From Mansonella perstans (taxonomy: Eukaryota > Nematoda > Chromadorea > Rhabditida > Onchocercidae), in contig JBAMDO010000572.1 in the NCBI GenBank assembly GCA_037074765.1, positions 1 through 64,000 of the forward strand: a stretch of 64,000 nt of DNA, read 5' to 3'. The position numbers and the translations under genes are program-made. The notes beneath the pieces are model-generated. The model saw only the letters and a list, made by a program, of their open reading frames with translations. It was not told the DNA's origin and searched no databases. Below, in pieces: positions 53,460-64,000 of the stretch; position 1 is the first letter of the stretch; each line of letters starts with the position of its first letter.

Positions 53460-56400
53460 ATGGAAAGGAATAATTTGAATAACGATATCCAACAAAAGCG
53501 ACCAATTAGTAAGTATTCTGATCATTACCGTAATCAAGTACCAACCACAACACAAAGACATCATTTGGTTCAAACTTCACTACGAAAGAAATCAATTACT
53601 TCAGCACTACCTAAAATTATTCGCCATCGTGAGGTAACGATATTGTACGTGCTACCTGTTTCTTTTTTTTTTTTTTTATACTATATATTAAAAGGTAATT
53701 AGCCTTTTTTCTGAGTATTATTTAATCAAAGTTTATCTAAGAGAAACTAATGATTTGAAGGAGAAAATTAGTAATGTATATAAATAATCTTATCAAGCTA
53801 GTATCTGTTAATTGATAAGAGATAATATTTTCAATATTATCGGAAAATTAGCAATATATATAAATAATCTTATCAAGCTAGTATCTATCAATTGATAAGA
53901 GATTTCAATATTATCTCTAGTAAATGTAGCATAAAAATGTTTCTGATTGATAGTACAAGATGATTAGGATTTTCGAAATCGCGACAAACACAAAATTTTT
54001 TTATTTTCACTTGTAAATATGAAATCGATACTGGAAAAATAAAATAATCAGAAAGAGAAAAGCATGATCATTTAAATCCACATGTGATAACTTAACTGTA
54101 GAATTTCCGATATTGTTACTATGATATTTATATTCCAGTTGCATGGAGAAGCAAGACAACTAAATCGGATGACTTGTCGAGTACGGCTAGATCAGTTAGA
54201 ATGTCCGTATTTAATCGAGATTTCTGGTGTGAAACGTTTATTGGATATTCGAGAGTATGTTACTTTCTTTCTTTCATTTTGCAATAAAAATTAGGAGAGG
54301 ATCGGATTATGTTTCATTTTCCTTTTTTAGAACAAAATTTATTTGAAATAAATGTTCAAAAGAGCGCTAAGATCTTTTTGTTCATGTTTTAGATTACATG
54401 CTCTAATTTGGTGCTGGATACCGTAGATCCCAGGTTGCCTAGAATAAAGCTTAAAAATTCACAAAGAAATTGGGTGGTTGGTACGGACTATTTTCTTACT
54501 TTGAAATTTTTCTTTTAACACACTGTTTTTAATGTTTTACTTGCTGTAAATTAATTAACTTCAATTTCAGATGTGTTTTTGTAGGTCTTTCGAGTGATTC
54601 TCGCTATGCAGTTGGTCTCCTATATTCATCACATCGTTCAGGTAGATTGTTTCTGTTGTTTCAAGATTGTAAGCACAGTTTGCTATAAAATGTGCGAAAC
54701 TATTTTGGTTGGTAACTATGGCATTAAATACATTTCTGTTTAAAGTATAATATTTCAGTGGGACAATACGAAGACGAAACAGAGCTGAACATTATTATAT
54801 TTGAATTATCAGCAACATTGCTTAAACCAGTAAAAATTTTGGTATTTCGTTGAGTTTTGCTAAATTTGTTTGCTAGATCTCAGAAATTGCTGAAATAAAT
54901 GACTTGTCAGTATATTTGTTTGTAATACTTCATTTTAAATTTTATAGGCTTTTATCACAATTTTCACAGCCTGGCCGAGTAGGGCGAAAATTTATGCAAC
55001 GTTTCCCCACAGCTGTTCTCATATATCAATCGTTGGTTTCATGTCAGTTTTTTCCCTTTCTCAAAGACAGCACTGTTATTACAATATCTTGTTTGTGCTA
55101 TACTTCGAGATAGAGAATTGATTTCACTTTCGAACATATTATTCATCTCCATAAAAATTGAATACTTTTTAATTACTCAGCAGTTTTAAAAGAGTGAGTC
55201 AAAAACTCACTTTTTCAAGTCTACTGACAAACTGAAAAACTATCGGTGAAGAAATTGAAACCGCGTATTAAATTCAAGTGTTCGATATCCTGACTTATCT
55301 CCCTGTCATTTCAGGAAACTGATAGAAAATGACGTATTGAACTTTCATCATAAAAATTTCAGGAAGCAAAATACCGAACCAAGGAATATATCTAGACGAA
55401 ACTTGGAACCTGTCTCAGTTATTGCTAAAGTTAAATTTATATTATTTCGTTTCCATGTGACGATTTCTCTCACCACATGCATTGTGATGTCCTCTCGTTG
55501 GAGTGGCTCGAAATTATCGCGGTATTGCTAAATTTTGTTTTATAATTGCGCATAACGAGCTTTGTTTTAAATTGTTCTTATTCTCTTTACCCTGCAGCAA
55601 TAAATAATTGGAATATGGATGACTGTGATTAACCTAGTTGAATAATATGTCTACTTCTTTATTTATTTATTCAATTCTACTATTTTATCCAATTCTAATA
55701 TGTATCAAAAAATGGCATCAAAGAATTTAGTAGTAATACTTTTTTTTATCCTCTTTATGATATCAATTGGTTGCGATATATCAGTAACTCACAAAGATTG
55801 GCCTTAAAGAGTTAGTGAAGTTCAGTAAATCATTTCGGACGACCAGTTCACATGCATTTTGATTTTGAAATGGGTAATTTTCTTTGTTACAGCATTCAGT
55901 TTTTTGTTTTTTGTTTTAGAGCAGTTCTGCATTCAACGGATCACGGTGGTATAGTGAATGGAGGGACTGCATTAATTTCTTATCTGTTTACGAAGAGTTG
56001 TCCTCCTTTGAAAGCAGTTCGTATGTCACGCGTGGTATGTCATAAAGTTGTAATTTTTGAACTAAATTTTCTCAAGAAAAAAAATGCGCTATGTAAAGTT
56101 ATGTTCAAGTTATCAGCTCTGTCGATTACGTTCAAGTCATCTTGTTGTTTTCTGCAGTATTGTTGCAATCATACAGTTTTAAGTGCTTAATTTGAATTAC
56201 GTCGTTTGAAGCTTCATCTTGTATTAATATTGTTGGTGTATAGTTCAGAGCATTCAAAAGTTTTTCTTGTCTTAAGAAACAAACAGAAGTCATAGCGATA
56301 AAAACTGGGGCATTCATAAGTCAGCGAAATCTGAACCTTTATGTGGTACTTTGAAATTTTATTAGGTCTTTGAAATTATTAAGTTGCTTTTGGTTTCAGA

Positions 56401-58211
56401 TAATGCAAGTGATTGATCCAAGATTAGTAGATGGTGGTGAAACAGAAATATTTGAGGGTTGTAATTCACAAGATATCAAAGTTGAGGATGCAACCTTGCA
56501 TTTTGGAAACACTCCTCGTGAATATCATTTAAAGCGAGTCACTACTGAAGGTTTATTTATTTATTTCTTACTTGTTACATAGCTAATTTAATGCACTAAT
56601 TACACCATCGGTTCAAACGGAAACTTTGATGGTAAAATTTTACGGTGGATCGTTTTTTGCAGAAGTCATCTCAATAGCTTTTGAACTTAGCTTATTTTGA
56701 CATCATTTTTTATAAATGAAATTCATATTTTTTCGAAAAATTCAGACAAAAATCCCTCACCAGCAGGCTTAAGCGAGCCGCTTTTTATCACTGAGACTTT
56801 GATGGACATTGAACGTTTACTATATGAAATCATGCCTGTAGTTGTCTCACGTATGTATGGAAGTTACAAATATCAAGGTTTAATCGATTATGAGGTATTT
56901 TTATTCTTTTTTCGTTTGCACGAAATTTTTATTCAAATAATTTTTGTGTGGAATTACTTTTAACTTAACCATATCAGTGCTGAACTTTTAACTTTTTAAC
57001 ATCCGATTAATGTTGCGTAATAATTTTTGAAGTCGTCGATAATTTTACTGATTTTCGATATATATTTAACGATTTCCTTGAGACGTGATTGTTACCATTG
57101 GCATAATGTTTTTACTTCAGTCTTTTGAACATATACTGTTCTTATATTGACACTGTTTGTCGCTACATTGGCATCTTTTGATGAAATTTTGAGACTAACC
57201 TTAGCTGCAGAAATAGTATCTACGCTATCTTCGGAGAGTACTAAGTTTTTACATTTTAATGTCGTGTGTAACGTTTTCTAGTCCCAGGTTGGGTAAAGGA
57301 CTCGGAGAAGATCACCATGAACAGTCGTAGAACTGAGGATGTAACTGCAGGTAATTGCATGAATTTACTTTTTTCTGTCCTAGGTGGATCTGATCAACTG
57401 TGAACAGGATGTAGCTAATATTTTGTTAACTGCAGTTATTGAAGCCAAAGGACCTGGTGAGGCGGGCAGAAATTTCGCGTATATAGTTGTACTTTATATC
57501 ATATGGAATACTTTTGAAGGTTTCACACATTTTTTAATTTTCCTTTTTAATATTCTGTTTTTCTCTAGTTAAATTTTATGCTGTTTTATATAAGATTAAT
57601 TTGAATTTAGTCTTTCATTGCTGAAATACTCAGCTACCGCGTTATTTCTCTGCTTTAAAAAAAAAAATCTATGGTTTTTCGAAGGACCTTCCTTCATGAA
57701 ATAATTATATTTCTACTAAAAAACGAACGACAATGAAGGTTATTTTGATGAAGTCTGCAAAATATTGCCCTTTTGAATAATCGGAAAAAACTCTTTAAGG
57801 TACACGTCAAATATCCTCATTCAGAGGTATGCGTTTGGTTCCCTGGACGATTGCTCATCGTCCAGATCTGTGGTACCCATTCAAAATACCCATTGGGATC
57901 TTGAAAAAGTTTATACCGGACGAACGAGTTCTATCCAATATTCCATTTCTGAACGGTTTCTTTTTTTTATGTAGTATAAAAAATGGGCAGACCAACTGCA
58001 ACAGCATTTTCCTGGTTTGTAAACTTTTCTTAATCTTCAGTTTGCTGTTACTGTTGTCAAATTAAGCTGAAATCCAAGTTGGTTTTATCTGTTTTCTTCA
58101 GTTACTTTCGAGAACCGGTGAATAATATCAAATATTTTTTTAGGTGAAAGTGTGAAATTTTTGGCATCAACTTCACCAGGAATCACGATTTGGAAAGAGT
58201 TTACTTCCTGA
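53460..58211 (+). CDS. Unrecognised multi-exon protein, about 498 residues
   Basis: Thirteen exons fit in phase: 53460-53633, 54139-54254, 54571-54641, 54759-54841, 54970-55094, 55315-55521, 55920-56034, 56400-56550, 56746-56894, 57384-57478, 57825-57927, 57975-58014, 58144-58211 (TGA). The first exon is basic and Gln/Asn-rich, a likely disordered leader. The next exons give alternating hydrophobic strands (CVFVGLSSDSRYAVGLLYSS, then ELNIIIFELSA) like blades of a beta-propeller. The second half has STDHGGIVNGGTALIS, IMQVIDPRLVDGGETEIFEG and MRLVPWTIAHRPDLWYPFK. I do not recognise a family; a DCAF-like propeller is a weak guess. No signal peptide. The junctions of the 54970-55094 exon are the weakest, and an open 88-nt segment (54393-54480) inside intron 2 may be an alternative exon. 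An SL-like acceptor lies 15 nt before the ATG. Confidence 0.65.
53764..53915. repeat. 80-bp tandem duplication in intron 1 of the unknown gene
   Basis: aaaattagtaatgtatataa onward at 53764 is repeated from 53844 with about 90% identity. Confidence 0.9.
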
Positions 58212-59239
58212 TCCAAAGTTATCGAATCCAGAGACTTCAAAAGCTTTATTGAAAATCGGATGTATCGAAGGTTTTCATTGCTCTATCCTTTAGAGAATTT
58301 TTTTGTCTATAAATTCCCATTTGTGCTATAGGTTTTATTTTCTTTATTGTTATAAATAGTTGTTTATGTTTTCCCTAACATTGAACTGTAAAATATTACA
58401 TTTTGTCACTTTTTGTGTTTTATTTGTGCGTTATATATTCATTTTATGGAATGGAAGTTATTCATATGATTTCAATTTGATGAACAAAAAGTCCGATTTG
58501 AAGAACAAAAAAAAATTCGATTTGATGAACAAGAAAAATAAAAAACTGTTTGCTAATTACTAGAAAGTCATGTTCTGCGACATTTTTATGTACTGTGACA
58601 TAAATTGTTAAAACTTATTGTTATGAAAATCCTTGTTATTAAAAAATACGAATTTTTTCCCAGCCTAAACATTATTACTTTTTAAAAATAACAACACATA
58701 AGTCTCATGTGCTTTCCACTACCGCCCTTATTGGTAACAAGTGGAGCCGAACATGCAGAAATCTTTGATAAAGGCTGGGATGCTGATAGCAGTCCGATTT
58801 ACCGATAATATCGGAGCAATACACATGAATGAGCACTTATCATCTGTACATAAGGGAGATTTTATATTGAAATATGCTACGGGCTTGCCAAATTAGATTT
58901 TAATATGAATTTAAAATACTTGGACAAAGGTTATACTTCAGGAAACAAAGAAGGAATTATATTTGGTAGAATAGCAGCATAAGTTAAAATAAGTACTTCG
59001 CCTACTACCATAATCCTGACAATTTAGATTACGAGATAGCAAAGAAGATTTACAAAGTACAATGAAACTTTGTCCATTATGTAGATACGATGATCTAAAC
59101 CATGAAAAAAATTTAAACATTACCACCCACTACAAGCTATAAAAATGCATTAGAAAGCTACATGAATCATTTAAATATCGAAAGAAAACTTTGTTTCAGT
59201 TTTTTTTCCGAAAACCCGCGGAATTATTGAATGCGTAAA

Positions 59240-59935
59240 GAGATTCTAACCCTGAAAAGTATTGGGATTTTTTTGATTTTCACATGAAAAGCTAAGTAAT
59301 TTTGAAGACGTCACCTATCATGAACAAAAAAAACTACCTAGGAGAATTTACTTAGCGCATTCATGTGAAAACCAGAAATTTAATTAGTGATATGAAAACA
59401 GTCAAGATTCGAGATAGTTTTATTTGACGTATTTCTGCGAAATTGAAGATATTCCTGGTTATTTCCTTTCCGATTGCAGATAAATTTATGAATGTGAAAA
59501 TCAAATTCCTTTTCAGTGAGTACTATGTTTTAGGTTAGTTTATTTGCGCATTGCTCTGAAATTTCTAAATGCTGCAGACATTCCTGATTATTACTTTTTC
59601 GATTTCAGGTAAATTTATTTGTCGCATAGATGTGACAAGCGAATCAGTTAGCAACCATAATTCGATTTTTTTTTTTCAATTTATTTGGCAAAATTTTTAA
59701 TTATTAAAGTATATCAACTATCATAGCGTATTCGATTTTAGATAATTGACGCTGACGAATGAGAATTTCGGTTAGCGAGACAAAAATAATCAAGACTCAG
59801 GTTAGTTTATTTAGGTATTTCTGTGGAAATTCTAAACATATCACCGATTACGACGTATTCATTTCTAAGAAGTTTTACTTGGTGCATTCATGTGAAAATC
59901 AAAATCATGGTTAGTGAGCAATTATAATTCAGCTT
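59240..59935. repeat. Field of degenerate 110-140-bp repeats
   Basis: Similar blocks recur about five times: caagattcgag/caagactcagg, agtttatttgcgcattgctctg-like, a variant of attcctggttattacttttt, ttcgatttcagg-aaatttat, then gcattcatgtgaaaatcaaa. Copies are strongly diverged with indels, so unit borders are approximate. Confidence 0.6.
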
Positions 59936-62088
59936 TGCTGTATTTGATTTGTTATTTCTAATGTGAACTATGATTCGAATTAGAGAAAACATTGAAAACA
60001 ATTTTTCGAACAATATAGATTCATTAAGCTTTGAAGATAAACTATAACGGCAAGTATTTACAATTCAACAAGTTGAAAGTTGAAAGAAAGTTTTGCTTTT
60101 CGGGAAATACAGAATTAGCTGTGAAAATCATTACTATTGCACTTAATACTTTCCACTCCTTTTCGACCAAACTTTGTCGTCCAGTTCTTTTATATTCTGA
60201 ATATATGTATATGATTGTTTAAGTTTAGAAGTAAGCCGATAGCAATTTGAACAGCAATCGAAAATTTCGAAACTTCGTAACTTCAAAATGACTGGAGAAA
60301 GGAAACTGTGTTGTTGGGCAAAAGAATTCGATACTGAAAGGTTAATTGATAAATATAATTTATACCCTTTCTAAAGATGAGAGGGAATCAATCGGTGGCG
60401 GACAAAATAAGATGGTCAAAATTAGCATCCCAGCTGATAATATTGACGCAAATGCGTAGCACTGCAACTCTAATTTTAATAATCTCACTTCGTAATCATT
60501 ATTCAGATATTAAATTTGATCGCTTCTAGTAGGTAAACACTAATTGTTAAATTAATTAGATCACATATCAAGCCCATTTTATCGTTTAATTTTTTGTAGT
60601 CTTTATCAGAAAACTTAAGATATTCCTAAGTCTGTATTATCGTTTGGGTGTTCATTTTTTTTTTTTTTTTTTTTTAAATGGAGTAAGCTTCGTTGTGCTT
60701 TCATCAAGCAGTTAACTACTTCGCAAGAGACAAAGCTATTAACTCAATTTTTTTGCTATTGAGAAAATTTCGATTCTAATCGAAACCTCAAAAGAACTAA
60801 CTGCAGCAGCAATAAGTACTTCGGAATACTTAAAAGGACCGCATAGTGTTTCCGGATTTTCTTGTTTTATAATTACAATAAGAAGTATTGTTAATACAAC
60901 GATAGGGGAAACGACCGAAATCCCATGAAATACAATTGTCTAAAATATGACAAAAGTAGGATAAAGATTAATTGTGAGCAAGTAGAGATGAAGAATGAAC
61001 ATTAAGAGAGAACTTCAACGATAAAAGATTCAGCTGGACGAATCTCGTGGAAAAAAAACGCAAATGTGAGCTACACTAACAGGATTCGATGAGGATTCCA
61101 ATTCTATTAGATTGCAGTGAAATTTGTACAGAATAGATAAAATTTTTTCGAAATTAGTAAGATACGTAAAAATGCATTTAGAAGATAAAAAGTTTTCTGA
61201 TCACAATAAACATACAAAAATTGGTGCGATTCGAACACGTAAATATTTGAATGTTTCACAGATCAAATTGAGCATTTGAAAAATGAACGCAATAAACATA
61301 AATGAAAATGCAACAACTAATTTTGTATTACTCGTCCATACGTAACGAGAAATAATGAGCGTTACAGTTGCAAAAGCCAAAAGCTATAATAAACAAATGA
61401 CAATAAATGGTAGTATTGCCCAATAAGATATCAATTTTCCTACACCAAAAGCTAGGCTAACTTCTACCAATTCACACTGCAAAATGACAGCTTGAATATA
61501 GAATTATCATTAAGCTAATCTTACTTACAAATTCCATCAATGACGCACTAATTATTAATGATTAGCATCCAGTTACAGGAAATCTTCATTGGTCTTCTTA
61601 TATACGTCGGAATCCTGATAGGATTTTTTGTATGATGCATCTCACAATTCATCAGAATTTGTTAAGAAAATCTCAATCCTTAAGTCTCCAATTAGAGGAG
61701 AAGGAAGGAAAAAGTTATCGATGATAATGTTCACAGTTCTGCTTTTGAATCTTATAACAGTTTCACTAATCAGAAGCTAATACGGAAAGAAGGTTATGCC
61801 ACTGATGGATATCTCAGAAATTAAAAGATTCAGAATATCTCTCTTTATGAATCTAAAGCATCAATTCCGCCTATTCTTGCTCTCAAACAAACCGTAGATA
61901 GAAGAGTAAGTGAATAATACAGCTCACGCGAGCACACCATTCCACTAGCAATCAATGAGCAAAAATAGCTTTTAGTTGAAAAAATCCAACTTATATCCAA
62001 AATCTATGCATCAGCTTACACGTTTTACTAACTGGTCGATTAGCAATATGTTATGTTTGAAGTTAATTTAGGTTGATTTGCACGTGTA

Positions 62089-63010
62089 ATGCATTCTAAT
62101 GGTAAGTCAATGTTTTTTATTTATTTATTTACATATTTGTAAGATTGTTTAAATCGTTCAAATTCACTGATTCTAGCATTTGTTAACACTTATTCTCCTA
62201 CAGTGTATGAGTTTAATCTATAAATTTAGACTTGAGTTCATTTCATAATTTACGACTGTACATGCATTTCTTGCGGAGAAATGAAAACAGAAATATAGCG
62301 ATATAAAAATTTTTTTTGATAATAAAAATTGAAAACAACATCTGGATTAACCATAATAAATATCCGTAATAACGAATATAATGAATAGTTCCACAAAAAA
62401 AAAAAGAATATCACAATTCTAGTTTCCGAATAATACGATCAAGTTGACAATTGCTACTACTAATAATTCTTGCAAAGTAATTCTTTAACTTCAGAAAAAC
62501 AAAAAATTTGACAATAGAAAGGAAAAACAAAAGTGGTTACTAGCAAATCTTGACAATCCTAACACTTTAACTTATATAACAATCAAGCTGGCCAACTTCT
62601 GTTGTGGGACAAACTTCGTAAAAAAATAATTTTCGATATTTCTTGATCATTTCTGAAAATGTTTTTTTATTTTTACAATAAAAAAAAGGAAAAACTTTTG
62701 GTTCAATCGATTAAATTGGCACAAATATCAATTTTAGTACATTAAGTAACTTATGATTTTGTAGTAGTAACTAAACTGTATAAAAAACAATTAAAAAAAG
62801 ATAATCCTGCAACTCATGCATAATATTCATAACATAACATGAGCACTGTTTATGTGTAATCATCGGTCGCAGAGCGAACCCATCGCATCATTTCAACAAT
62901 CTATTTGATTTCAGTTACTAATCTATTCCTCCCCAGGTATTCTCAACAACCACTTGACCGACAAAAATGATCCTACCGACAATGATCTATTCATGGAAGA
63001 ACTGATTTAA
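62089..63010 (+). CDS. Possible two-exon micro-ORF, 28 residues
   Basis: ATGCATTCTAATG (62089-62101) is followed by a perfect donor GTAAGT. An acceptor tcctccccag at 62927-62936 leads to a phase-compatible exon (62937-63010) reading GILNNHLTDKNDPTDNDLFM then EELI and TAA. The splice sites and acidic composition are gene-like, but the exon could equally be the 3' end of another transcript or chance. Confidence 0.2.
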
Positions 63011-64000
63011 CGTGAACTTATCAATATGCAATTTCATGGGCAAGATCAGTTTCACATTGGAACTTTATATTACAAAACAAACAAACTACAATACTTGTCG
63101 TTGAAATTCTATAACAGTTCTTCAATTATTTACATGCCTAAAAACAGCGCTTTCTGAGATGAAAACGGACTATAGCAAGAGCGAAAAAAATCGTACTTTT
63201 CTTAAATTCTAATGTGAAAGCGTAGAGACGTTAATATGCTCTCATATATTTTTAAAAGTATTCAGCAGAAAATGAAATCAATGAATCAACTGAAAAATAA
63301 AATAACTAAATTCCCAAAATCAATATTCGAAAAAAAAAAACTTTAGCCCAAAATACTTAAAATCAGTACCTTCCGAAAAACTGAAGCAATTTCTACGAAA
63401 TATACGTAATAGGGAATGTATTACAGGAAAAATATTCACAGAAAAAAAAGCAGCTTTTCATAATTCTATTTCGTCTAGCTTCTAAAATGAATTTTCTAAT
63501 AAAATGTTGTCAAAATAATAACATAATCAACTGTAAAAACAAATTTTTTTTTTAAGATAATAAATGCTTCCATCATTTCGGATATGACTCTAGTACCATT
63601 AACACCTCGAGGAGTTCGTTTCTTAGCCAATTCCATACAGCGAGTCACATTTCATGTTACGATCTTTGCTTAATGGATTTCTGCGATTTTTGCTTGAAGG
63701 ACTCATCGCTGCTGATAAAACTGAACGAGCAATATGAATGCATAGAAACAACATAAGTACTGCTAAGATATACTGAAACAATACTGAAACATAAAGCAGT
63801 CTAAGAGGTCAGCTCTACTTAGAAAGTTGTGACTGTCTGTCCCCAACCTTAAGATTTTCCGAACTTTTTAGCTATGGCATCATTCTTATTATCCCACAAC
63901 GACCAAAGGGAGAAATAATTAACGAGTTCTACGCGTTCCAAGCACAGGCTTGATTAATTCTGGAATAACAAACGTTAGAAAAATAGCAAAATATTAGAAT

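Larger units (their letters stand above)
58212..64000. other. Gene-poor 5.8-kb right end
   Basis: Downstream of the last gene I find no multi-exon gene. Present are a short repeat of gatttgatgaacaa-like words near 58470-58550, a degenerate repeat field (59240-59935), a poly(T) run at 60658-60675, and two weak possible coding pieces (62089-63010 plus; 63540-63700 minus). Everything else is AT-rich without a signal I can name. Confidence 0.5.

Noticed and set aside
58700..58830. Frame reading GAEHAEIFDKGWDADSS as a 3' exon of the unknown gene
   Set aside because: The gene already ends in phase at 58211 and no in-phase junction was found.

Overview
The window looks like nuclear DNA of a nematode, most likely a filarial or other spirurid worm. 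It is AT-rich, the genes are split by many introns of about 50-400 nt with T-rich acceptors close to TTTTCAG, and several start codons sit a few bases after a splice-acceptor-like site, as expected for spliced-leader trans-splicing. The predicted proteins (a TWK-type potassium channel, SKP1-related, SDS22, ArgRS, RPB8, RFC3) read as nematode orthologues. Exons were assembled by hand from both strands and every accepted junction was checked for reading phase.

Layout. 1-7.4 kb is a repeat-rich stretch: three copies of an LTR-like repeat (two minus, one plus) around two broken gene fragments in opposite orientations, an insulinase (IDE) fragment and an RRM-protein fragment. 8.7-11.1 kb holds a divergent C-type-lectin-like gene (+). 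13.4-15.6 kb is sds-22 (+), converging on a SKP1-related gene (16.2-18.3 kb, -). A two-pore-domain K+ channel with a very long cytoplasmic tail fills 19.6-29.9 kb (-). A gene of unknown function (33.0-34.7 kb, -), arginyl-tRNA synthetase (35.8-41.3 kb, -) and RNA polymerase subunit RPB8 (42.0-42.9 kb, -) follow. RPB8 is divergent from RFC3 (43.4-46.4 kb, +), with about 0.5 kb of shared upstream DNA. Then come a double-GNAT-like acetyltransferase (49.7-52.1 kb, +), a tRNA-Ser(AGA) (52.8 kb, -), and an unrecognised 14-exon or 13-exon gene (53.5-58.2 kb, +). The last 5.8 kb is almost gene-free.

Functionally the window is a mixed set of housekeeping genes (translation, transcription, clamp loading, PP1 regulation, ubiquitin ligase adaptor) with one neuronal/muscle-type channel and one lectin-like protein; no gene cluster with a shared pathway is evident. 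Five genes (rpb-8, rars-1, the unknown gene, the channel, the SKP1-like gene) lie in tandem on the minus strand, so co-transcription of some of them is possible but not shown.

The most notable oddities are two GC-AG introns, an RFC3 acceptor that lacks AG at the position predicted by homology, a partial exon duplication inside an ArgRS intron, a 0.57-kb foldback element, a GC-rich island with a 47-codon ORF, and two proteins I cannot assign to a family.
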